A DNA stretch of 64,000 bases. Origin: Porphyra umbilicalis (taxonomy: Eukaryota > Rhodophyta > Bangiophyceae > Bangiales > Bangiaceae). Each line of letters starts with the position of its first letter. Position 1 is the stretch's first letter. The notes beneath the pieces are model-generated. The model was not told where the DNA came from. It saw nothing but the letters and a program-made list of their open reading frames with translations, and ran no database searches. The DNA is taken from assembly GCA_002049455.2 (NCBI GenBank), contig KV918764.1, positions 651,942 to 715,941 of the forward strand, read 5' to 3'. Positions 11,185-20,816 of the stretch are shown here, in pieces. The position numbers and the translations under genes were made by a program.

Positions 11185-12430
11185 GGCGGCGCCGCTGGCG
11201 GCGGTGGCCCCCTGCGGGCGCGACGCGGCGCGGGGAAACGTCGACGGCGGCCACAAGGCCCCCCCCCCCCCCAGCAAAGACGTCCCCCCCATCTGCATCC
11301 TCAGCCCGCCCGTTCTCGCGGTGCTCCCACAGGCACGCGGCGCGGGGCGGGTGTGCCCCCCCCCCCCCCCCCTCCGCCGCCACGTGCAGGGTGGCGGCGA
11401 GCGCCGGCGCGGCGCCCGCGGCGAGCCGGCGCAGCGCCGCCACGCCGGGCTGCCGGCGGAGGGCGGCGCGCAGCGGGCACGGCGGCAGCGGCGGGCCGCC
11501 CCCGCCCGCACCACCCGCCCCCGCACCCGCACCCGCCGCGCCGTCGACGGCGGTGCGGGACAACCGCAGCGCCGCACGCACGGCACGGACAAGAGGGCGC
11601 CCCGCCGCCGCCGCCGCCGCCGCCGCCGCACCCGCCGCCGCGGCGCACCCCCCCCCCCCCCCCCCCCCCGTGGCCGTCGGCCGCGGCGCTCGTCAAGACG
11701 GTCGCAACAACGGCGGCGGCGGCCGCCGGCGCTGCCGCCGCCGGCGCTCCCGCCGCCGCGCTCGCCACCGCCTCCCCGCGCCGCCGCCGCCGCCGCGCAG
11801 CGGCCGCCAACGGTTCTGTCGGCGGGCCCCAGAGGCGGGGCGCGGGCCAGGCCCCCCCCCCCCCCCCCCGCCCCCCCCGTCGCCACCCTAGGCGGCGGCC
11901 GACGCCGGCAGCGCCGCGTCGGCGAGCACCGCCGCCAGGCGGGTGGCTTCCGCGGCGGCTTGCACCGCCGACACGCCGGCGGCCACCGGGGCGGGCACCC
12001 CCCCCCCGGGCGGCGCCCGCCCGACGCCGTCCACCGTCGACCGCCGCCGACACGAGGTCGGCGAGACCGCGCACGGGCGGCAGCGCCGCGGGCCCGGCCG
12101 CGGCGACCGCGGCGGCGGCGACGCCCGCGGCGGCCGCGCGGCCGCCGACCGGCGGCGCGCCCGCCGAGCGCAGCCCGTCGGGGGCGGCGGCGGCTGTCGG
12201 CGCCGCCGCCGCGAGCGCGCCGGTGGCCACGGGGAGCACCGCCGCCGCGGAGGCGGCCGCCGCGGCGCCGGTGGGGGCCCCGCCGCCCCGTCGGCCGTCG
12301 GCGGGGGGCGGGAGAGGGGGGTGGCGGCCCGCCGCAGCGCGGCGGCGCGCAGCTCCCACGGCGCCGACCAGTCGGCCAGGTCGGCGGCGAGGCCAGACGC
12401 CTCAGCCGCGGCCGAGGGGGCGGTCGTCAC
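8500..12430 (-). CDS. Possible frame-broken Ala/Gly-rich protein with HEAT-like helices
   Basis: All frames are open for kilobases here, so ORF length proves nothing. On the minus strand, stretches that look like real helical protein hop between frames at poly-G/C runs. From the ATG at 12430 the frame reads GLAADLADW and ELRAAALRRAATPL. A second frame then gives APDGLRSAG and ALPPVRGLADLVSAAVDG, and the first frame resumes with APVAAGVSAVQAAAEATRLA near 11995-11930. Later segments include LVRAVRAALRLSRTAVDG (about 11590), RRSVSFANDV (about 11110), and MRTRVAPHDGGWLDGVRPG (about 10480). The first block resembles the HEAT helices of TOG/CLASP-type domains, but only by pattern. Trinucleotide expansions (poly-Ala, poly-Gly) fill the rest. 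The 3' limit is uncertain. It may also be a decayed gene or purely low-complexity DNA. Confidence 0.3.
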
Positions 12431-12549
12431 GGCGGGAAGCGCGTGGGTCTCCCCGCTCGCGTCGGGGTCGACGCCGGGGGGGGGGGGGGAGGATGGGGGA
12501 GGGGTGGCGGGAGGGTGCGTCCTTTCCCTCGGCGGTTTTTCTGCGTGGG

Positions 12550-13575
12550 GGCCGGCCGCCCGTGTCGGGCCTGGCAGGTGCTACAGCTGTGGATGCCAGT
12601 GGTGCGGCGCGGCGTCCGCTGGGGCGCCCACGTACCCCGATGGCGCCCCTTCAGCTAGCCCACTCCGCCGTCACGGCGTGGGCACTGATGCCGGCAAAGT
12701 CACGGCCGTTGCTGACCGCTCTTTCAGTGGCCGCCGTCGGTCAGGAGTGGGGGAGCCCCCTGCTCGGCGCCAGTCGGCGGCGGTACGCAAAGGGGATTGC
12801 CGACGGTGCTATTGCGTCTTTTTTTGTTTTCAGTGCACTCCCTCCCACGATGGTTTCCCACACAGGCGGGAATGGGGGTGGTGTGGAGTCGGCGCACGTA
12901 CCATGCGGGCGCGGCGCAGGGAAAGCTCCGCACCCTCGCTGGTTTTCCTGAGACACATCTGCGTCAGATAAATGGTGTAGCGGACACCTGTATCGACTGA
13001 GGGAGGGGAAGCGGAAGGGGGGCTGACGTGGTCCGCGTCGGACGGCGAGCGGCCACGGTTAACTCGGTCGGGCAGGCCGGCGGACAGCTGCTCGCACGGG
13101 GCGCGGCGCCCAAGACGTCGGTTGGCAGCGGGTCAAGCGCCGTGCAGCCAGACGAACTGGCCGATACCTTCTTTGCACACGCGTGCAAAAAGAGGAGCTT
13201 GGTGGAGGGGGCACCAAGGCGCCTGAACACACGGCGGCGATGTGGTGGACCGAGCGTCACGAGCAGTGACTCAGCCGACTGCGGCCGCATCGCGAGCCCC
13301 GCTGGTGCTGTGCGTCGTACAGCAACGAACAAGACGTACCCGAACGACATGGAGTTCACTTGCGAAGCTTCTGTACGAACCGAAAGGCTGGGCATGAAAA
13401 GCGCCGATCGTGGTGTTTTAGACATGGATGAAAATACATGTCCACTTTTTATGATAGTACTGAAGTCGATTCGTCGACCGATTGATGGAAGAAACATCGA
13501 TTGTCAAACTAACAAGTGATTGATTTTCCGTCTCCGAACTTGACGGTGAGCTGTCCAAGAGGTAGTTCACATTCA
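12550..13575 (+). repeat. 1-kb direct repeat, copy 1
   Basis: This block is repeated at 15361-16386 with a constant offset of 2,811 bp. I count only four mismatches up to 13560, so about 99.6% identity; the last 15 bp decay. The left junction is at GGCCGGCCGCCCGTG and the right at ATTCA. It contains ORFs of 163 and 177 codons on opposite strands that match no family I know. Nearly identical direct repeats could be LTRs or a recent duplication. I find no convincing primer-binding site, polypurine tract, reverse transcriptase or target duplication. Confidence 0.92.
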
Positions 13576-13720
13576 TTGCTGGGGCTGAAGAACGTGTTCA
13601 TCAAGCAGCTGCTGAACATGCCCCGCGCGTACGCGTCTCACCTAGTTTTTGACCGCAAGCACGAGTCCCTGGCGCTAATGAAGCCGGGTGCCACCCCTGT
13701 CGGCAGCGGCTCCGCGGCTG
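13576..13720 (+). pseudogene. Fragment of a GCN5-type histone acetyltransferase
   Basis: The plus frame reads LLGLKNVFIKQLLNMPRAYA, then SHLVFDRKHESLALMKPG. This matches the start of the GCN5/PCAF acetyltransferase domain (family pattern GLxNVFxxQLPxMPxEYIxRLVFDxKHxxLALIK) over about 40 residues. The family's next segment, VxGGI followed by the acetyl-CoA-binding strands, is absent: the frame dissolves into GCG repeats at about 13735. The match starts exactly where the 1-kb direct repeat ends (13575), so the fragment was cut by, or carried with, that repeat. It is a truncated exon with no catalytic core. The QLL-for-QLP change and the collapse downstream favour a pseudogene. Confidence 0.6.
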
Positions 13721-13734
13721 CGGGCGGCCAGACC

Positions 13735-13810
13735 GTGATTGCCGCGGCGGCGGCGGCGGCTGCGGCGACGGCGGCGCGACCGCCGCCGTGCGCGGAGGCG
13801 TCCGACGCGG

Positions 13811-13845
<35 letters not shown>

Positions 13846-13990
13846 CCGTGCGCGGCGGGGGGGGGGGGCGGCCCTGGGGGGCGCCGCGCGGGGGGGGGGG
13901 GGGGGGGGGGCGCCCGCCGTGGACGCCGACGCTGGCGCGGGCGGCGGGCGCGGCGGCGCGCCGGGGCGGGGGGCTCTGGGCGCGCCTGGC
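13735..13990 (+). repeat. CGG/GCG trinucleotide tract with poly-G
   Basis: Dense GCG and CGG repeats with two G runs of 9 and about 20 bases. It separates the GCN5 fragment from the following intergenic sequence. Confidence 0.85.
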
Positions 13991-14641
13991 GGGGGTGGCG
14001 GCTCGGCGCGGGCGCGGCAGCGAGCGCAACCGCACCGAGGGCGACGGATTTCCATGTTGTTTTTTGTAGGGTGCCGTTTGATTGACGTTTTCTGTTGCGA
14101 AAAGGACACTGTTTTTTTCCTTTGCCGCCGCGGCGCGCCGCACGGCCGCGGGGGTGCGGTCGCCCGCGCTGCGGGCGCTTGCGGCGCGACTCGCAGCGAG
14201 CGCGGTGCGCGTACGCCCACTGTCTCATTTTTCTGATCGGTGCTTCCAGCGGCCGATGCGGTGCGCAGCCGCCGCAGCCGTCGCGGGTGCGCGCGCGCCG
14301 GCGCCTTCCTGGATTGGAAACCGCCGTGCCGCCCCCGGCCATTGGTTTGGTGGGCGCAGCAAGTGGCACTACCGGTTACCGCTGCCGCGGGGCGGTGTCT
14401 TGCCCCTGCCGCCACTGCGGTCTGGGGGTCGACCCCGCCCCCTACATACGTCACCGTCACGTTGCACATACCCCTTCCACAACGCCGAGCACACCCCGCC
14501 AGCGACGCCCACCTCACCCAGCAGCGGCCCGCCCGCCGCACACAGGTGACCCGCACCGGAACGGCCACCAAACTCGGGCACTTCCTCCCAGGCAGCCGCC
14601 GACGAGCCCTCCCCCCCCCCCGCCGTGGGGTTGGGAGTTCA
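13991..14641. other. Intergenic between the GCG tract and the PAN gene
   Basis: Around 14040-14110 lies a short T-rich patch in otherwise GC-rich sequence. No conserved ORF was seen. The stretch would hold the 3' UTR of the minus-strand gene ending at 14642. Confidence 0.45.
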
Positions 14642-14974
14642 TCAGCGTCGCTTGCCGCACACCGCGCCCTTGTAGTAGGTGGCATCACTGAAACGGATCC
14701 CATCCTTCTTCAGGAAGCAGGTGCCTTTGTTCCACGTAAAGTGGGTGCAGCCCATCGCGTCGACGCACAAGCCGCCACAGGATGGGAGAAGCGACGAGAC
14801 TTGTACCAAGTCCTTGCCGAAAAAGTCGCAGTCGTGGGCGTAGTAGACGAGGCCGCCCGTGCCGATTTTCCACTGCCACGCCGACGTGGGCGACGCCATG
14901 ACAGCCACTACTGCGACGGCAACGGCCACCATCAGGCGGAGGACGCAGACAAAGGAGCGGGCGGACGGTGCCAT
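14642..14974 (-). CDS. Small secreted PAN/Apple-like protein
   Basis: A 110-residue protein begins at the ATG at 14974 with a basic start and a long hydrophobic core (about residues 9-27), a typical signal peptide ending near PTSAWQW. The mature part has six cysteines at 49, 66, 70, 76, 86 and 106. Spacing and local motifs (DCDFFG, CGGLC, GCTHFTW, GTCFLK) are those of PAN/Apple-like domains, which bind protein or carbohydrate ligands outside the cell. The frame stays open to 15127, but those extra codons look like 5' UTR; starting at 14974 puts the signal peptide first. A TATA box lies about 170 bp upstream. The gene sits between the two 1-kb direct repeats. Ligand and role are unknown. Confidence 0.75.
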   Translation of the reverse strand: MAPSARSFVCVLRLMVAVAVAVVAVMASPTSAWQWKIGTGGLVYYAHDCDFFGKDLVQVSSLLPSCGGLCVDAMGCTHFTWNKGTCFLKKDGIRFSDATYYKGAVCGKRR

Positions 14975-15143
14975 GGCGGCGGAGAGAGCGGGCGGAGGGA
15001 GAGACGCGCAGCGACAGAGGGAGACGACGCGCTCGCACTTGGCGGTGGGCGACGGGGGATGGGTGGGCAGTAGCAGTGCCAGTGGGATGGGTGGTGGTGG
15101 TGGATGGCGACTGTGTTGACGCCCCACATGGCCACCCGCGCCG

Positions 15144-15154
15144 CCTTTTTATAC
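15144..15154 (-). promoter_or_regulatory. TATA box of the PAN-domain gene
   Basis: The minus strand reads GTATAAAAAGG, a near-perfect TATA element in a region otherwise almost without A/T runs. It lies about 170 bp upstream of the 14974 start codon. Confidence 0.6.
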
Positions 15155-15360
15155 TCATGGGGCGGCGCCCGTGGGTGGACCTCGGCTGTCGCCTCACGGC
15201 GTGGGTGGTGCCACCGCGCACGCCCCCAGCAGCGCCGGCATCGCGCAAACAGGGGGGGCGTGGGGACGCCCGTGGGGAGCATTGCATCGACAGACCTCTG
15301 GTGTTTGGCAACAGCGCTGACCGACCGGCGGCCGTTCGCGGTCGCCGACCCCCTCGCCAC

Positions 15361-16386
15361 GGCCGGCCGCCCGTGTCGGGCCTGGCAGGTGCTACAGCTG
15401 TGGATGCCAGTGGTGCGGCGCGGCGTCCGCTGGGGCGCCCACGTACCCCGATGGCGCCCCTTCAGCTAGCCCACTCCGCCGTCACGGCGTGGGCACTGAT
15501 GCCGGCAAAGTCACGGCCGGTGCTGACCGCTCTTTCAGTGGCCGCCGTCTGTCAGGAGTGGGGGAGCCCCCTGCTCGGCGCCAGTCGGCGGCGGTACGCA
15601 AAGGGGATTGCCGACGGTGCTATTGCGTCTTTTTTTGTTTTCAGTGCACTCCCTCCCACGATGGTTTCCCACACAGGCGGGAATGGGGGTGGTGTGGAGT
15701 CGGCGCACGTACCATGCGGGCGCGGCGCAGGGAAAGCTCCGCACCCTCGCTGGTTTTCCTGAGACACATCTGCGTCAGATAAATGGTGTAGCGGACACCT
15801 GTATCGACTGAGGGAGGGGAAGCGGAAGGGGGGCTGACGTGGTCCGCGTCGGACGGCGAGCGGCCACGGTTAACTCGGTCGGGCAGGCCGGCGGACAGCT
15901 GCTCGCACGGGGCGCGGCGCCCAAGACGTCGGTTGGCAGCGGGTCAAGCGCCGTGCAGCCAGACGAACTGGCCGATACCTTCTTTGCACACGCGTGCAAA
16001 AAGAGGAGCTTGGTGGAGGGGGCACCAAGGCGCCTGAACACACGGCGGCGATGTGGTGGACCGAGCGTCACGAGCAGTGACTCAGCCGACTGCGGCCGCA
16101 TCGCGAGCCCCGCTGGTGCTGTGCGTCGTACAGCAACGAACAAGACGTACCCGAACGACATGGAGTTCACTTGCGAAGCTTCTGTACGAACCGAAAGGCT
16201 GGGCATGAAAAGCGCCGATCGTGGTGCTTTAGACATGGATGAAAATACATGTCCACTTTTTATGATAGTACTGAAGTCGATTCGTCGACCGATTGATGGA
16301 ATAAACATCGATTGTCAAACTAACAAGTGATTGATTTTCCGTCTCCGAACTTGACGGTGAGCTGTCCAAGAAGTAGTTAATATTCA
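15361..16386 (+). repeat. 1-kb direct repeat, copy 2
   Basis: Second copy of 12550-13575 in the same orientation. Together the copies flank a 1,785-bp segment (13576-15360) that includes the PAN-domain gene. Downstream sequence (from 16387) is unrelated to that following copy 1, so the tandem array is not extended. Confidence 0.92.
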
Positions 16387-18825
16387 AGCCCCGTGAGTGA
16401 GTCACAAGTTTCGTGGCAAGCTCTACTTGTCGGAGAGGGCGTTGCTGGCCGTGGCGCGCCAACGTGCTGGCTGCTTGGTGTGGTGGCCGTGTCTTTTGCG
16501 GTCGACGTCCGCGACGCAGCATGCTGCCATGGCGCGAGGCGTGAGCGGCAAACGCAAGGAGCCCAAGCCGGACAGCCGTCCCTTTGTTGGTGGTAGCGGT
16601 GGTGCTTCTGCATCTGGCGCGGACGGCGCTCTTCCCCCCCCTCCTCCCTCCGGCGGTAGCCACAACGGAACGGCCTTCGCTGCACCATGAAGACGGGACA
16701 ATAACAGGTTGTGACACTGTTCTTCTGCTCGGCCGCTGTTTTTCATACCTTCCTACTCGTGGACAACATGTAATGCATGGAGTTCTACTTGACTGCAGTG
16801 CATATTGGCATGGCTCGGCGGCATGAAACATGGTGTTCTCACTCCATCTTTTTGTCGACCAGACGGCTGCGCTCACGCCGACTACGTTCCATGGCGAATC
16901 CGTCAAGCGACTGTCCAGCCTCGCTTGACACGCAGGGCCACGCGTGATGCAGAGCTACAAGGGGGCTCGCGCACGGGGTCCAACGAAACTGTTGACTATC
17001 CCTTTCGCCAACTTGCCACCCCTTGCGCGAGAGACCCACGTTCCGATTCTGTTCTGACGCGAGGGCACACACTGTGCCAAGACCTGGGTTTTGACTGTGC
17101 ACAAGGAAGCACGAGCGAGGGAGCCAGGGCATCTGCCAACGCTTGCGCGGGGTGAGCAAGTCCTCGTGCACAGGCACTCGAGCAAGTGCCAGAATCTAAT
17201 GGCACGCTGTGTGGTGGATGCGGCGCGTCAAGCGCGCGGCGACCTCGCCCGAGAAGCGAGTGGCAGTCGCCCAAAACAGGACAAAGAGTGCGTGGCGCAA
17301 CATGAGAGGCTGACCGGAATCGCCTCCTGGGCGCACATCCACTCTGCCGTTCGAGTGGATCTGCGTTGAGCCTGCCTGGCCTGGCGCGGACTTCCGCCCT
17401 CGGATGACGTACACTACTGTACCTGACTGGCAGGCAAGACCCCCCTGGCTGTGGCCACCAGGCGACGAGGAAGATTCATTCGGCTGGCCAACTCATTCGT
17501 ACAACCAATGAGATCCGCCAGAGCTACTTGAGCCTGCCCGTGGATCGTCTCTGTGCGACCACGGACATCCAATCCGGGTTCCCAATTGCATGAGGCTTGT
17601 GCGGCGGTCGCGGCGCGGTGATCGCGATCGCAAGTGGCCCGACCTGTGAAAATGACTCAAGACATATTTATAATGAAAACTGTTTTCAGATAATAGAACA
17701 TTTTACTGTAATATACTCTATTTCGATTAAAGTCCCACTTACACAAGCAGAGGCCATATCTCACGGAAGTCCAACGTTCACAGTGTCAACTCCACCCACC
17801 TCGCACAGCTGCCGGGATTGTCCCTTGCCCAACATCCACGGACAGGCTCGCCTCATGACGCTGAAGCACTTTAAAGCTATCCTTGATGCGCTTCCGGTAC
17901 TCCAGGGGACTACCAGATGTGCAAAAGACACTCTGACCTCATTTCGGGTCGATGGTACTGGTATCAACGAGGACAGGGACGAGTTCGCGTCAGGCGCTCT
18001 CAAAACCTGAAGAAGACCACCCATGTCACACGACTGGCACATGCGCATCTAGGTAGCGCCCATTGTGACGCCTGTGTCATGCAAGTTCATGAGAAGAGGA
18101 GAGCAAGTGCCTCCTTGACTGTCAGGCCGCATGAACGCCCCGCACTTTGACATGTACTGTACACGACAACGAGTCAGTCCTTGGTGACGGATCGTTCTTG
18201 ATCAAGGCATTTAGCGAATATTCTTTCACTTGCTGAGAGTAAATGTCTTGTGATGTCAATGGGGAGCACCGATTCTCATTCACAACAATACAGTTCAACA
18301 CTGGTTTGCCTCTTCCCAAGCAGTATTGTGGTTGACGTCTACCCTGTGTTTTAACCGACCGGATGCACGTCGCAACCTCCCACGTTGGGCGTGGCCTTGA
18401 GGGCTCTCGACACGCAATGAGAGGGTGCCTGGTGCCGAGACCTTTCCGTCCTTCGCTCGCAGCCACCTGCATTTGACGCCCGGGCCAACGGCGATTGCCG
18501 TCGACGGACAGCCGGCGTGACAGCGGCAGCGTTCTCTGTGAGGTCTTCGCTCGACGTGCGACCCGGGTGGGGTTTCTCTGTTGTCCACTGTAGCTCTTCG
18601 TCGGGCGGCGTTCGTCGTCGTCGTCGTCCTTCCGCTTGTATCGCACCGCCATCATGCCGGGCGGGGACCCTGGGAAGGTAAGCGTTCCAACAGTCTTCGG
18701 GTGTGTTGAAAAGAATTACGCGCTGCTCAGGTAGCCCCCTGCATGCCCACTTTGTGCGTGGCGACCCAAAACGTCTGTCATCGCCTCATATTGGCACGGA
18801 CGCATGGCAGACCATCGTTCCGCGC
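16387..18825. other. Intergenic, AT-richer; no gene supported
   Basis: About 2.4 kb of moderate GC. A short plus ORF from the ATG at about 16529 begins with a basic, Pro-rich sequence but ends at 16690 without a domain. At 18653 an ATG with eight codons is followed by GTAAGC, a possible first exon, but no continuing exon was found. The stretch 17640-17745 is strongly AT-rich. No RNA gene was recognised. Confidence 0.45.
17640..17745. other. AT-rich island
   Basis: Roughly 100 bp (ATATTTATAATG, TTTTACTGTAATATACTC) is far richer in A/T than anything around it. It could be a promoter, nucleosome-poor region or old insertion; the sequence does not decide. Confidence 0.4.
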
Positions 18826-18970
18826 GGAAGTTCTGCAGTGTGGAAGGGGGTCGAATATGGCCTAGTACATGCCATTTCAGCCTGTACGGGACGCGTTCGG
18901 AGGCAATTTGAAAATTGTGGGTACCGGCGCCAGTACAGCAAATCAGCTTATGCCCCACTTTTCAAACGAT
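18826..18970 (+). repeat. 145-bp dispersed repeat, copy B
   Basis: Partner of 3754-3898, same orientation and same length. Here it stands alone, not beside the 717-bp repeat, which shows the two repeats are separate units. Confidence 0.8.
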
Positions 18971-19200
18971 CACCCCCGATATGCGAACGGTCGACTCGCG
19001 TTCAACGCGATTCATCTTTGAATGTAATGTACTTACTCGGTTGCGATATCTGCTGGATATTCAATCTAGCGCCAAACGAGGACGCATTCGACGGCCTTTC
19101 TGCTTCCACCGACGCTTGTTCGGCCACGTCGCACCATATATGCCACGTCTCTGCAACGTGTCGTAAATATGGCGTCGAACGCACGTTGGTGGCTCCGCCC

Positions 19201-19232
19201 TTAGGGCAATCCCAACAACGTCGGCCCCATCT
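19201..19232 (+). repeat. Harbinger left end: TTA target duplication plus 29-bp TIR
   Basis: TTA at 19201-19203, then the inverted repeat 19204-19232 (GGGCAATCCCAACAACGTCG followed by GCCCCATCT). The match stops at 19232. Confidence 0.93.
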
Positions 19233-19475
19233 CATATTCATTACACGTTGTGCCACGAAGCAGAAACGTGTCTCTTTATTAAGGAAATGGGGCCACTGGG
19301 CTTTTCTGTCAACGCGATCGACCCCATTCTGGTCTTCAATGGTCATGATGGAATCCTGGAAGTACGAATCAACTCCGAAGCGCAGAAATGGGGCGGGCGC
19401 TGGACCTGCCCCATTCGTGAAGCGAAATGGGGCTGGTCCGGTGCCGGCCCCAATGTGTTCTGCGTTCTCATTGGT
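19225..19475 (+). promoter_or_regulatory. Subterminal GCCCCAT/ATGGGGC cluster, likely transposase-binding sites
   Basis: Within 250 bp of the left end the word GCCCCAT or its complement ATGGGGC (allowing one change) occurs about seven times in both orientations. The right end (about 28465-28545) has further copies such as ATATGGGGC and AGATGGGG. Iterated subterminal words are common transposase or MYB-protein binding sites in this superfamily; binding here is inferred. Confidence 0.5.
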
Positions 19476-19859
19476 ACATTCAAACCAAATGTATATCGAC
19501 ATATATCGGTTTAGGGCGCAACGTGTGTTGGAAGGATCTTGTTCAGTTTTGAAAAATAATGGCGCGGATGTCCACTTTATTACGATGAGGACCACCCTCG
19601 GCATTCGAGAGCGGTCCAACAGTTTTAGTCGATTGCAGCTGGGTGACGGAGCAGTCGGTCGGTGTCGCGTGATCGGATTCTATCGCGGGGTGCAGCGCGT
19701 GCCGCGTCGGATGGGATCGGACATGTCCCTCAGAAAAGCGTCAGTGAGGCTCTCGCTCGCCTCGTGACCCCCGATCTGGCCTCTGGAGTGCCTGTTGGTG
19801 GCGGGACGATGGATGGTTCAGGCAGTGCCATCACCTCCCTGTGGTCGCTTGGGTACGGC

Positions 19860-20150
19860 AGGGCGGCCAACACTGTTGCAGAGCCTCAGAGGGTGGGGGG
19901 GGAGGGGGGCTGAGCGAGATCGTGTGGGCGGCCTGGCCCCACACGCACATAGATATTTGCAGGTGGCGGGCCGCCCGACACTGTTTCAGAGCCTCTGGAG
20001 GGGGGGGGGGAGGGTCGGACTGGATCGAGCGTTGCTCCCGGCCCGACACGCACACAGCGATTTGCAGGCTATAGGCGGTCCGCCACCCCACACAGAACGG
20101 TTTCAGAGGAGGGGGGGGTGGGTGGGCGGCGGCCTCGGTCGTCTCCCGGC
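19860..20150 (+). repeat. Three imperfect tandem repeats of about 105 bp
   Basis: The pattern 'TTTCAGAGCCTC, G run, GCACGCACA, GATTTGCAGG' recurs three times upstream of the transposase start, each copy with its own poly-G length. It lies in the element's 5' non-coding region. Confidence 0.6.
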
Positions 20151-20816
20151 GCCTGCCCGCCGCATTTGGGGGGGCTGGTGGGCCGCCACCGCCCACCGTG
20201 CCCCCGCACAGGGGGTGCGGGGGTCGATCCAGGACCAGGCGGTACCTGGTTGGCTCTCTCCCAGTGTTTGCGGGGTAGGTGGTGGTCCACCACTGCGCAC
20301 AGTGCCTATTGAGAGGGGGGAGGACTCGGTCCGTCGCTGTGCCCTGCGCCAGGCGTCGCCCGACCGTTCACTGCCCGACCCATCGACGTCGCGCCCATCA
20401 CTGTGACGCGCGCCGCCATCACCCCCATCGTCCCCCGCCATCACACCGATCCTTACCCCCGCTCTATTTTATCGCCCTGTTCCTCCTCCACGACGTACCC
20501 GCTGCGGCGGCACCTGCCCTGTCCTCGGTTTGAGGCGCACGATCCGCGCACGCACCCCAACTTGTGCGCTACCCCTCTATTTTTTTCATCCTCATCCTCC
20601 TGTTCCGAGCTCCACTACGACCTGCGCGCATTGGTTCGTCCCCCCCCCCCCGCGCTACCGACCCGTGATTTAGTGGCATTGGCGCCCACGACACGTTTGG
20701 CCGTGTCCGGCGCCACCGACCGCGGCGGCTGCCGCCAATCGCTACCGCGGGCGTTTCCACTCGTCCCCCACCTCCTGCGCTGACCACCCGCCCTAGGGAC
20801 CCTCTGCTAAGCACTC

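Noticed and set aside
8229-12658. ORFs of 960-1360 codons in several frames of both strands
   Set aside because: Stop codons are nearly impossible in this CCG-rich sequence, and most frames translate to Arg/Pro/Ala/Gly strings. Only a frame-hopping minus-strand reading was kept, at low confidence.
12550-16386. LTR retrotransposon
   Set aside because: Near-identical direct repeats fit, but there is no reverse transcriptase, integrase, primer-binding site, polypurine tract or target duplication that I can see. Left as direct repeats.
18653-18680. Mini-exon with GTAAGC donor after eight codons
   Set aside because: No compatible downstream exon before the dispersed repeat and the transposon. 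Eight codons are not enough to support a gene.
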